From positions 682,001-746,000 of the forward strand of contig NZ_CP079105.1 in the NCBI RefSeq assembly GCF_019285775.1: 64,000 bases of DNA, given 5' to 3'. The translations under genes and the position numbers were made by a program. The number at the start of each line of letters is the position of its first letter. The stretch's first letter is position 1. Below are positions 15,950-24,174 of this stretch, one piece after another. Source of the DNA: Skermania piniformis. Lineage in GTDB: Bacteria; Actinomycetota; Actinomycetes; Mycobacteriales; Mycobacteriaceae. Under the pieces are notes generated by a model, which ran no database searches, had not been told where the DNA came from, and saw nothing but the letters and a program-made list of their open reading frames with translations.

Positions 15950-16870
15950 ATGGCGATGACCGACGAAACGATCGATCCGTCCGAGCCGGCCGGGGACGAC
16001 AGCCTGTGGCGCGCAGCGCGGATCGCCCGGGATGCGGCCGGGAATGCAACGGTGGCCGCGTCGTTGGTGCGCAGTGTCGGCGCCGATCTGTGGCGGGCGC
16101 TCTCGGTGTTGGGGAACGCGCCGCTGGACGCCACCGAGAGCGTGGTCCAGCGCGTACCGGGGACCGACTCGGCGAGTCAGCTGATGACCGACGGGGTGCG
16201 CACGGTCAAGCAGTTGGTCGTACCCGTGCTCGGCGGGGACGACGACGACACCGACCAGCCGGAGCCGGCACCCGGCGCGTCGGAGACTGCCGAACTACGC
16301 GCGAGCGGTGCCGCCCTGATCGCCGCCTCCCACCGCCCGGACGACCAGGCCGGCGGCGTGCATCGTGCGTTCGCCCGGATCCTGGACGAGCTGGTCCCGG
16401 ACGAGGCGCGGATCGTCCGGTTTCTCGCCGTGGCCGGCCCGCAACCGTCGATCGATGTGCGCACCAAGTCGCTGTTCCAGATCGGCTCCCGGCGGCTGGT
16501 CAGCGGGGTCAGCCTGGTCGCCGAAATGGCCGGTTGCCGCGAGGGTGAGCGCGACCGTTACTACCTGGCCAACCTGCACCGGCTCGGGCTGGTCACGTTC
16601 TCGGCCGAGCCGGTGGACGATTTCCGCCGCTACGCTCTGCTCGAGGTGCAGGAAGAAGCGTTGCATGTGCTGGAGACGACCAAATCGATCTCGGTGTACC
16701 GCAGCATCTGCCTGTCCGCTTTCGGTCTCGAGTTCGCCGCGGTGTGCTTCGACACGGCCGGTTACGACGCGGGTGGCTGGCAGACCTACAACCGCGGCGA
16801 CAAGATGATCGGTAAGGGCCCGCCCGGTCGGTACGATTCGGGGACCTCTACCGACTCGACAGGGGCGTAG
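15950..16870 (+). CDS. DUF4393 (Abi-alpha-like) protein
   Basis: A 306-residue soluble protein of the DUF4393/Abi-alpha family, named after a lactococcal abortive-infection protein, though most actinobacterial members are chromosomal and not tied to defence. The family core is about residues 130-260 (FARILDELVPDEARIVRFLA, GPQPSIDVRTKSLFQIGSRR, YYLANLHRLGLVTFSAEPV, YALLEVQEEALHVLE). The N-terminus is amphipathic and acidic and the last 30 residues are low-complexity. Starts at ATG 15950 or 15956. Likely cotranscribed with the DUF445 gene. Confidence 0.78.
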   Translation: MAMTDETIDPSEPAGDDSLWRAARIARDAAGNATVAASLVRSVGADLWRALSVLGNAPLDATESVVQRVPGTDSASQLMTDGVRTVKQLVVPVLGGDDDDTDQPEPAPGASETAELRASGAALIAASHRPDDQAGGVHRAFARILDELVPDEARIVRFLAVAGPQPSIDVRTKSLFQIGSRRLVSGVSLVAEMAGCREGERDRYYLANLHRLGLVTFSAEPVDDFRRYALLEVQEEALHVLETTKSISVYRSICLSAFGLEFAAVCFDTAGYDAGGWQTYNRGDKMIGKGPPGRYDSGTSTDSTGA

Positions 16871-16885
16871 GTGCCTGGCCGGGGT

Positions 16886-16919
16886 GTGGGCTTGCCGCGA
16901 TTGGCGGGTGCAGGCCCAC
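16886..16919. terminator. Hairpin after the DUF4393 gene
   Basis: Arms GTGGGCTTGC (16886-16895) and GCAGGCCCAC (16910-16919) pair over 10 positions including one G-U, 16 bases after the DUF4393 stop. Probable intrinsic terminator without T-run. Confidence 0.5.
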
Positions 16920-16958
16920 CGTACGCGGCGGCGTTGACGACCTGCGTTACCGCTTCAA

Positions 16959-17021
16959 CGCCGAGCGGGCTCTGGTGGCGGCAAACCCCGAGAGTCGAAC
17001 GCCATCAGTGCCCGCTCGGCG
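16959..17021. repeat. 12-bp inverted repeat beyond the TerD operon end
   Basis: CGCCGAGCGGGC (16959-16970) and its perfect complement (17010-17021) are separated by 39 bases, just before the stop of the TerD gene on the minus strand. It may end the minus-strand operon, though the loop is long for an intrinsic terminator. Confidence 0.4.
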
Positions 17022-17040
17022 CACATGACAACGCATCCGA

Positions 17041-18594
17041 TCAGTCGACGTCGACGCCATAGTCCCGCGCGATCCCGGCCAGGCCGGACGCATACCCCTG
17101 GCCGACCGCCCGGAACTTCCACTCCGAGCCGCGACGATAGAGCTCACCGAACACCATCGCAGTCTCGGTCGATGCGTCTTCGGACAGGTCGTAGCGGGTC
17201 AGCTCGGCGCCGGTCGCCCGGTCGACCACCCGGATGAACGCGTTCTGCACCTGACCGAACGATTGCCCTCGGCCCTCCGCATCGTAGATCGACACGGGGA
17301 AGAAGATGTTGGTGACCTCGGCCGACACTGCGGCGAGATCCACCTCGATCACCTCGTCGTCGCCGTCCCCATCGCCGGTGAGGTTGTCGCCGGTGTGCAC
17401 GATCGCACCGTCCGGGGAACGCAGGTTGTTGAAGAAGACGAAGTATTTGTCGGACAGGACCCGCCGGTCGGCCCCGGTGGCGATCGCACTGGCGTCGAGG
17501 TCGAACTCCGCTCCCGAGGTGGTGCGCACGTCCCAGCCGAGACCGACCGCGACCGAACGCAAGCCGGGTGCCTGCTGGTTGAGCGACACGTTGCCGCCCT
17601 TGGTGAGCGACGGGCCGCCGCTCTGCCGCCGGGGTGGTACCGTCGCCGCTGGCCGAGCGCTCGCCGGCGATGCGGCGGCCGGCACCGAGATCACCGTCGG
17701 GGGCGGCGGAGTGGCGGTATCGATAGCCTCCGCGCACTCGGCAATCGCAAACGCTTCGCTGCGAATCACGTCGTAGGTCAGGCTCGCAGCGCCAGGGATT
17801 CGGGTCACGACCATGGCGTTGTGCTCAACGACCACGACCTCGTACCGGTCTGAGTAGTCCGCCCCGGGGGCGACATCGGCTATCTTGCATGCAAGAGTCG
17901 AATACTCGGCCTCTGGCAGCAACGAAATGAATCGACTGCGCGACCCCCCCAGCGGAGCGTTGACTCCATAGAAGCCGCCGTCCGGTCGCCAGCCATCCCG
18001 GGTCATGTCATCGACGACGACTTGCGGGAGTCCGGGACCGGCTGTACCCGCGGACGCAGGCTCGACCGAACCGGTCGGCCGGAGGTGGCCGAGTCCGGGC
18101 AAGGTATACAGCGGTACGGATTCGGCGCTTCTGAAGATATCGGCGTATCCCGCGGGGACGCTGGCGTTGCGCGTACCGATGCCGAGCCACCAGGGTTCCG
18201 GTACCCAGCGGAGCTGCATCGCAATCTGACCATTGACGAAGTCACTATCGCTGCCGCGAAAGGTGTTGACGGATATGGCAGATCCGCGGGGTCCGGAGAT
18301 CGCTGTCCACCACACGCTCGCGCCATGCCCGTCGAAGACGCCCACGAACGGAATCTCCTCACGGAGGAGGGCCGCCGATCTGAACGCCGGAACAAGGCCG
18401 CTCGCGGCCGCGAAGCACGACTCGATGTCGCCGGGTCCGTACACTACGAAGCTCAGGCCGGCAGACTTCAAGCCTTCGTAGACCAGTTGTCGCGGGTTCC
18501 CAGCGACGTTCGGATCGGCGAGCGTCACATCTCCATCTTCGGACATTCTGACCTGACGCTGCGGCTCCTGCCGCCCACCGCCGAAGATACCCAC
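17041..18594 (-). CDS. TerD-domain protein with unknown N-terminal domain
   Basis: A 517-residue protein. The last about 190 residues are a full TerD domain (SLTKGGNVSLNQQAPGLRSV, the calcium-site segments DLDAS and GDNLTGDGDGDDE, and FVFFNN). TerD domains are calcium-binding beta-sandwiches linked to tellurite and stress responses and to membrane-associated complexes. Residues 1-320 are a separate globular region with no family I recognise, followed by a Pro/Ala linker. Last gene of a five-gene minus-strand operon, 3 bases after the small WRD protein gene. The acidic calcium ligands look complete, in contrast to the TerD domain of the ATPase. Confidence 0.88.
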   Translation of the reverse strand: MGIFGGGRQEPQRQVRMSEDGDVTLADPNVAGNPRQLVYEGLKSAGLSFVVYGPGDIESCFAAASGLVPAFRSAALLREEIPFVGVFDGHGASVWWTAISGPRGSAISVNTFRGSDSDFVNGQIAMQLRWVPEPWWLGIGTRNASVPAGYADIFRSAESVPLYTLPGLGHLRPTGSVEPASAGTAGPGLPQVVVDDMTRDGWRPDGGFYGVNAPLGGSRSRFISLLPEAEYSTLACKIADVAPGADYSDRYEVVVVEHNAMVVTRIPGAASLTYDVIRSEAFAIAECAEAIDTATPPPPTVISVPAAASPASARPAATVPPRRQSGGPSLTKGGNVSLNQQAPGLRSVAVGLGWDVRTTSGAEFDLDASAIATGADRRVLSDKYFVFFNNLRSPDGAIVHTGDNLTGDGDGDDEVIEVDLAAVSAEVTNIFFPVSIYDAEGRGQSFGQVQNAFIRVVDRATGAELTRYDLSEDASTETAMVFGELYRRGSEWKFRAVGQGYASGLAGIARDYGVDVD

Positions 18595-18597
18595 GAC

Positions 18598-18861
18598 TCA
18601 CCTGCCTTGATAGGTCTGCAAGATCTGGATCTTCTTGTCCAGATACGCTTTCAACTGATTCGCGTTGGCGTCGAAGGCGGCGACCGACTTCAGGACCTGT
18701 TCCATGTCCTTCTCGAACTTGTCCTTCACGCTGTCGCGCCAGTCCGTGCCCTTGAGCGAGGACCGGACCCGGGAGATCGCGCCGTTGATCTCGCGTTGCG
18801 AACGGTCGATGTCGCTCTTCAGCTTCTTCAGCGAATCCGGATTCGCCTGTACGGATCCCAT
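18598..18861 (-). CDS. WXG100-like small helical protein (W-R-D turn), 87 aa
   Basis: An 87-residue protein of two long helices around a turn GTDWRDSVKDKFE (W41-R42-D43), about where WXG100 (ESAT-6-like) proteins have W-x-G. Size, helix-turn-helix hairpin shape and position beside an EccC-like ATPase suggest a structural partner or substrate of that ATPase. There is no YxxxD/E secretion signal at the C-terminus (ends LQTYQGR), so export is not shown. It is separated by 15 bases from the next small gene, which has its own WRD turn. Confidence 0.72.
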   Translation of the reverse strand: MGSVQANPDSLKKLKSDIDRSQREINGAISRVRSSLKGTDWRDSVKDKFEKDMEQVLKSVAAFDANANQLKAYLDKKIQILQTYQGR

Positions 18862-18876
18862 GGCTGTCCCTTCGAT

Positions 18877-19101
18877 CTACCGATGTTTGTCCAGTTCGCG
18901 CAGCGCCTGTGCGATTCCGACGTCGTAGCGGGCGAGCGCCTGCAGGAAGGACCGTTCCTCGTCTGCGAGCGGCTGCAGCTTGCGGTCTTTCAGCCGTTTC
19001 GACACCACGTCGCGCCACGCCGTCCCGGCCTTCTGTTCGGCAGACCGGAGCGCTCGGGCGTTCGCCTCGAATATCCCGGTCGCCTTGTGCAGCTCGGTCA
19101 T
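18877..19101 (-). CDS. Second small helical protein with W-R-D turn, 74 aa
   Basis: A 74-residue all-helical protein with AGTAWRDVVSKRLKD (W29-R30-D31), the same turn motif as the neighbouring 87-residue protein, so the two may form a heterodimer as EsxA/EsxB do. The start ATG overlaps the stop of the 307-residue gene by 4 bases (19098-19101), indicating translational coupling. No known family. Confidence 0.68.
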   Translation of the reverse strand: MTELHKATGIFEANARALRSAEQKAGTAWRDVVSKRLKDRKLQPLADEERSFLQALARYDVGIAQALRELDKHR

Positions 19102-20021
19102 CCGCGGATCACCAGCGCCGGAATGTCGGTCAGCCCCATTCGCTGGGCGACCCAGATTCGGTGGTAACCGTTCGCGACCCCGAATGTCCCATCGGGTCGC
19201 CGCTCCAGCACGACTGCGTTGTTGTTGTCGAAGAATCCCACGTAGGTGTCGGCGTAACTGCGCGCGCCGAACCGTCCACCCTCGTTCTGGTCTCGTTCCC
19301 GGAAGTAGTCGAGCCCTTTACCGCGCCGTAGGGCAGGCCGGACGACCTCCTCGAACGCGTTGAACGCCCACTCCAGGTCCGCCGGGGATACGTCCGGCTT
19401 CGTGAACGACTCGGGTCCGGTGACCGTACTGTCCGACAGGTCCACCGACGAAAGGTTCACCATCGCGTAGCCCGGCGGAAACCCCGGACCGGCGGTGACC
19501 GCCGACGCTACGGCGGTGCTGCCGAGCCCGCTCACCGCGGCAGCGCGCCCATCTGCGGCCACCGCGATCGCGGCGCCGCCGAGGTCGCGCGCGATCGCCG
19601 CGGACCCCCGGTTGTACTGATCCAGATCGCGCCGGATCGCGCCGAGCAGGCGGTTCGTCTCCGTGACGAGTTCATGCCGCACCCGCTTGAATCTCACACT
19701 GCCCGGCTCGAACTCGGCGCCTGCTTCGTTGAACATCCGATGCGCGCGAAGCGCGGCCGCCCAGGCATCGGTCGCCCGGTCGAGGGCCCGCTGCAGCGGT
19801 GAGCAGTCGGCGTCGGGATTCCCGCAGCATTGCTCGTAAGCCCGCCGCGCGGCGTCCATCACACCGCGCCGCCGGCTGGTCTCCTGGATGATCCTGGCCT
19901 CGACCCGCTGCACCGCCGACTCGACCGCCGCATCTGCGGTGTCGGCCTCACGCAGGTACCGCTGCAGATCCTGGGCGAGCCGAGCGACCACCTCCGGATC
20001 GTTGCGGGCAGTGTCAGCCAT
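19098..20021 (-). CDS. Protein with helical N-terminus and ParB-like C-terminus
   Basis: A 307-residue protein. Residues 1-150 are long helices (VVARLAQDLQRYLREADTAD and onward), resembling the presenting region of type VII substrates. After an Ala-rich middle, the C-terminal third reads RRPDGTFGVANGYHRIWVAQ and RMGLTDIPALVIRG, the GxHR-plus-IPxxV pattern of the ParB/sulfiredoxin fold, which binds nucleotides or acts as nuclease or NTPase and also occurs among toxin domains. It may be the effector or the enzymatic component of the operon. It overlaps the ATPase gene by 8 bases and the next small gene by 4. Function unproven. Confidence 0.68.
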   Translation of the reverse strand: MADTARNDPEVVARLAQDLQRYLREADTADAAVESAVQRVEARIIQETSRRRGVMDAARRAYEQCCGNPDADCSPLQRALDRATDAWAAALRAHRMFNEAGAEFEPGSVRFKRVRHELVTETNRLLGAIRRDLDQYNRGSAAIARDLGGAAIAVAADGRAAAVSGLGSTAVASAVTAGPGFPPGYAMVNLSSVDLSDSTVTGPESFTKPDVSPADLEWAFNAFEEVVRPALRRGKGLDYFRERDQNEGGRFGARSYADTYVGFFDNNNAVVLERRPDGTFGVANGYHRIWVAQRMGLTDIPALVIRG

Positions 20022-23000
20022 CGCTGGTTCCGCTCAACAACCCGTCCACCCACTCGGTGTCCGGGGCGGCGAACCGGCGCACGAGATCGGTTCGGGCATT
20101 GTCGTAGTCGTCGACGGCGAACTGGTTCGTGGTCAACTTCGCCGCGACCTCGGAGTCGATCAGCGTGCGCGAATCGTCCTCGCTGCACGGGCCGAGCACC
20201 TTGAACCCGAACTGGCGGAAGCCGTCGTGATCGAATCGTCGTTGCAGCGAGGCGTACCGATCGCCCCAGGCAACCACGTGCACGCCGACCTCCGGGCCCT
20301 GCCGCAGCACCTCGGCGAGCCGACCACTCTCGGTCTCGGCGTCGTAGGTATCCGGCGTCAGTTCTCGCGCCCGATGCACCCCGACCAGGAACAACACCCG
20401 CGCACGTGCGGTGTAGTCGTCGAGCTCGGTCCGCTCGGCGATCTCGGCGACGAGCGAATCAAGCACGTCACCGAGCTTGCGCCGGTGGTAGGCCTGCGCG
20501 CCCGCGGCGCGCAGCCGACCGAACAGGTCCTCCTGCGACGGATCGATCGCGGCGAAATCGACATACTCCACCTGCACGTCCGCCGCCCGCAGCGCCAGCA
20601 TGTGCAGGGCCAGCGCGGTCAGCGCGGACGGATCGACGATCAGCAGATTGTTGCCGGGCTGGCGTTCCAACCGAATCGACAGCGGCGGTGCCAGCGACAT
20701 CGGCGCCCCGATCGGTAGCAGCAGCGTGCCGTTGCGGCTCGATCCGGTGAAGATCGCCGGATCGTGCTCGCTCGGCACGATCGCGACGTCGCCCTCGAAG
20801 ACCACCGGCCGGTGACCGACCTGCTGCGCGTCCGCCTGCTTTCGCATCTGCTCGACGAGCCGGGTGCGCAGTTCCGGCGGCCAGAACGCACACTGGAAGC
20901 GATTGTTCGCGTCTTTGAGTCCGCCGCTGGTATTGATGATGCCCTCACCGGGCTTGGACAGCAGCTGCGCGTCCGCGTTACCTTCCGCGAGCAACTGCTC
21001 CGAATCCTGGTTGGAGCTGGCCAGCACCAGCCGGTTCGGGATCTGATTGAGCGCCGTGCGGATCTTCTGCCCGCCACCGGACACCGACTGCGACGCGAGA
21101 ATCGTGTGCACCCCGAATGCCCGCCCCTGCCGGATGATTCGGTCGATCAGTTCGGCACCGCGGGTCGCGATCGCGTCGTCCTGTTCGAGCAACATGTGGA
21201 ACTCGTCCATCACCAGCACGATCCGCGGGAGCCGTTCGCCGGTGGCCTGCCGGTACCGGCCGATATCCTGCATCTGCTGCTGCCCGCTCTTGAACAGAAC
21301 TCCGCGCCTGGAGATCTCGGCATCGAGACTCTCCAGCACGCTGATCCCGAAGTCGCGATTGGTCTCGATCGCGACCACCCGAGCATGCGGCAGCTGATGC
21401 TCGGCATACGGCTTGAACTCCACACCCTCCTTGAAGTCGACCAGGTAGAACTCCAGATCGGCCGGCGAATACTGCATCGCCAGGCCGAGGACGATCGAGT
21501 GCAGCAGCACCGACTTGCCCGACCCGGTCCGCCCGCCGACCAGAGCACTCGACGCGCCGCCCGAATCCAGCCGCAGCTCGGCCACATCCGAGGCGCCCAT
21601 CCGGCCGAACCGGGCGACGATCCGCTCATCGACGTCGGCCTGCCACCAGCTACCGGGCTCGTGCGGATCGGCAATCACCGCCGGCGCCTGCGTACCCTTC
21701 GCGACCGCCCGCGCAGCCGCGCGAGAGGCCAGTTCATGCACCCGAGCGGGGTCGACCTGAGTCCCGGACGACTGCCCCAAGGTCCGCTCGATGTGAGCCA
21801 GCACCTCGGTACGGGTCGCATCGTCCGGGACCGGATGCGGCGCGAGCTGCCATTCCAGCATGCACGACGGTACGAAGTCACCGCCGCTCACCGCCCGCGG
21901 GAGGCCGAGGTAGTCCACCAGCGCGCCGTCCTCGAATCCGGTGTACGCCGTGGCCAATGCTTCCAGCGACCGGTTGGTCGAGTCGGTCGTCGCGGCGATC
22001 AGCACTCCCGCGCGGCGGCCGACCGTCGCGAGCCGTTCCAGCCGCTTCAGCGACTCGTCGTCGAACGTCCGGCCGTCCCGGGTGAAGGCGTGGGGATGGT
22101 CGAACAACAGCAGCAGTCGATACGGTTCGGCGACCTCGCCGGCCGCCCGGTTGTATGCGGTCAGCGAATCGTGCGTGCCCTGTAGGTATTTCTGCGTCAC
22201 GAACGCGACGTGGTTCTCCAGTTCGGTGAGCAGCTCCGCGACGTTGTGCGAGCCCCAGACCTTCTGCCCGTAGATCTTCTCCCCGGCCTCGCCGAGGCCG
22301 TAGAGAAAGTTCATCGAGGCACCCACCTTGGCCGGATCGACGACGTCGATCTTCAACCGGCCCGCGGGCAGCGCGGCGAGCATATCCAGGGTCAGGTTCT
22401 GCACGACGGCCGTGGAGTTGGTGACGATCCCGCCGGTCTCGTCCAGGTCGAGCAGCGCCGGGACCGGCGGGGTGGACTCGGCGAGTGGCAGGGCGAACCG
22501 GTGCGTGTGCTCGCCACCGGGCGGGTCGGGCACCGCCAGGCGGGTGTCCAACCGCGCCTCGCTCAGGCAGAGCTCCCCGACCGGAAAGACCAGCCGGGTC
22601 GGCGGCGACGGCGCGATGTCCTCGACCGACGCGACCGCCTGCCACACCGGGCCGGCCTCGGCCGGGGCGGGCTCGATCAGATCGAGTTCGGTATATGCAT
22701 AGTTGCCGACCGTCCGCGGTAACGCATCGGACATCCGGCGGCGGAAATCGGCGAACGTGTCGGTGAACAGGCGGGTGATCTTGCCTTCGGCGGCGAGTTC
22801 TGCGTCGCGGACCGCGCCGTCGTAGCCGTTCAGCACCCTTTCCACCGCGGCCGTGAGCTCTCGGCGCTGCTGGGCGCGGCCGGCCGAGGTCATCCGCAGC
22901 CCGGCGGTGTGCACGGAGTTCGCGACGGTGCCCGCCGCCTGCATCCAAGCGGCGGCGTCCCGGGAGGAGGTGCTGATGTAGGACGCTCGCGACTCGACCT

Positions 23001-23994
23001 GGCGGGCCCGCCAGGTCGCCGGAAGCCCTTCGCTGAACACGCCGCTGTATCGCTGGATCAGCGCGTTGCGGGTGTCCTCGTAGGCATGCCAGATGGCTTC
23101 GCGTCGCTCGGTCAGCTCGCCCGCGATCCGCTGCTCCGCTGCCCGCGTCGACGGCATGCTGGCCGCGCCGTCGGCGACACACCGAGCCGCCAGGGAGACC
23201 ACCGATGCCGCGATCGTCCGCCGCTGTCGGTCGATGAGATCGAGCAGGTCCGTGCGCCGCGCGAGCACGGGCACACCGGCCGGCTCGGGCCGGCGCGGCG
23301 CGCCGGGCGACCGACTCGGCCGGGGCACCGCGGTCGGTGGCGGCGGCGCCACAGGTGGGGGCGTCACGGGTGGGGGCGCAACAGGTCGCGCCACGACCGG
23401 CGGCGAAGCAGGGGCAGACGCGGACGCCGATGCGACGAGGCCCCGGTTGCCCCGATCACGACGCGGCCGCGGCACCGATACCGGAGGAGCCGGGGCCGCG
23501 ACCGACGCGGCCGTGCTGCCGCTCGGTACGGCGAACCCGAAATCTCTTGCAGCAGAATATAAGCCGTCTCGATAACCCTGGCCGACCGCGCGGATCTTCC
23601 ACTGGCCGGCCCGCCGATACACCTCGCAGACGATCAGCGCCGTGTCGCCGCCCGGCGGTATCCCGAAACCGGCCAGACCACCGCCGTTGCCGTCGGTGAC
23701 GGCGAGGTCGAGGTGCGGCAACGGGCTACCCCCGGCACTTGCCGCGAGAACGACCACCCGCTGGACATCGGATTCGACGAGGCCGGTGTCGGCGACCACC
23801 TGGTCACCGGCCAGGGACACCGCTCCGGACGGATGGGCTTCGGCACCGTGGTGGACCAGGTCGGCCGGCGAGCGGGTGCGATCGTCGGACCCGAGCAGCG
23901 CCACGTACAGCGGCGGCCCTCCGCTGTCTCCGCGGACCGTCAACCGAACGACGGTGGCCCCGAGCGGGATGTTCTGCCCCTTCGCCAGCTGCAC
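20014..23994 (-). CDS. TerD-fused FtsK/SpoIIIE (EccC-like) ATPase
   Basis: A 1326-residue protein from GTG 23994 (ribosome site GGAGGGAG 6 bases upstream; the start VQLAKGQNIPLG is the canonical TerD N-terminus). Order: TerD domain (1-170), Pro-rich linker (175-265), helical region (265-480), then three FtsK-like modules. Only the middle one has a full P-loop, GGRTGSGKS (K827), with Walker B RIVLVMDEFHML (D930) and Q/R-rich LASQSVSGGGQKIR. The three-module layout recalls EccC of type VII secretion, but no membrane helix is visible. The TerD domain lacks the acidic calcium ligands. First gene of the five-gene operon; likely its motor. Confidence 0.88.
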   Translation of the reverse strand: MQLAKGQNIPLGATVVRLTVRGDSGGPPLYVALLGSDDRTRSPADLVHHGAEAHPSGAVSLAGDQVVADTGLVESDVQRVVVLAASAGGSPLPHLDLAVTDGNGGGLAGFGIPPGGDTALIVCEVYRRAGQWKIRAVGQGYRDGLYSAARDFGFAVPSGSTAASVAAPAPPVSVPRPRRDRGNRGLVASASASAPASPPVVARPVAPPPVTPPPVAPPPPTAVPRPSRSPGAPRRPEPAGVPVLARRTDLLDLIDRQRRTIAASVVSLAARCVADGAASMPSTRAAEQRIAGELTERREAIWHAYEDTRNALIQRYSGVFSEGLPATWRARQVESRASYISTSSRDAAAWMQAAGTVANSVHTAGLRMTSAGRAQQRRELTAAVERVLNGYDGAVRDAELAAEGKITRLFTDTFADFRRRMSDALPRTVGNYAYTELDLIEPAPAEAGPVWQAVASVEDIAPSPPTRLVFPVGELCLSEARLDTRLAVPDPPGGEHTHRFALPLAESTPPVPALLDLDETGGIVTNSTAVVQNLTLDMLAALPAGRLKIDVVDPAKVGASMNFLYGLGEAGEKIYGQKVWGSHNVAELLTELENHVAFVTQKYLQGTHDSLTAYNRAAGEVAEPYRLLLLFDHPHAFTRDGRTFDDESLKRLERLATVGRRAGVLIAATTDSTNRSLEALATAYTGFEDGALVDYLGLPRAVSGGDFVPSCMLEWQLAPHPVPDDATRTEVLAHIERTLGQSSGTQVDPARVHELASRAAARAVAKGTQAPAVIADPHEPGSWWQADVDERIVARFGRMGASDVAELRLDSGGASSALVGGRTGSGKSVLLHSIVLGLAMQYSPADLEFYLVDFKEGVEFKPYAEHQLPHARVVAIETNRDFGISVLESLDAEISRRGVLFKSGQQQMQDIGRYRQATGERLPRIVLVMDEFHMLLEQDDAIATRGAELIDRIIRQGRAFGVHTILASQSVSGGGQKIRTALNQIPNRLVLASSNQDSEQLLAEGNADAQLLSKPGEGIINTSGGLKDANNRFQCAFWPPELRTRLVEQMRKQADAQQVGHRPVVFEGDVAIVPSEHDPAIFTGSSRNGTLLLPIGAPMSLAPPLSIRLERQPGNNLLIVDPSALTALALHMLALRAADVQVEYVDFAAIDPSQEDLFGRLRAAGAQAYHRRKLGDVLDSLVAEIAERTELDDYTARARVLFLVGVHRARELTPDTYDAETESGRLAEVLRQGPEVGVHVVAWGDRYASLQRRFDHDGFRQFGFKVLGPCSEDDSRTLIDSEVAAKLTTNQFAVDDYDNARTDLVRRFAAPDTEWVDGLLSGTSDG

Positions 23995-24050
23995 AATTCG
24001 CTCCCTCCGGCGCCGTCGATGCAATTGTGGCCGCCAACCGCCGTCCTGTA

Positions 24051-24070
24051 TGTCGGACGAACAGCCGACA
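24051..24070. promoter_or_regulatory. Inverted repeat upstream of the TerD/FtsK operon
   Basis: TGTCGG-N8-CCGACA, centred about 66 bases upstream of the ATPase GTG in the only sizeable gap (24001-24174) between this operon and lon. It could be an operator for the operon. No clear -10/-35 pair was found. Confidence 0.4.
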
Positions 24071-24174
24071 ACGGCGGGTAGCGCGACGTGCGCCGGCCGA
24101 ATCTGCTCGGACCAGCACGGTGCGCCCGACCCGGTACCCGGGCCGGGCGGGCAGTTGTGCCAGTGATGCCGTGG

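Noticed and set aside
15950-16870. DUF4393 protein considered as phage-defence (AbiD/Abi-alpha) gene
   Set aside because: The family name derives from a defence protein, but here it sits in a stable operon with a DUF445 gene and no defence partners.
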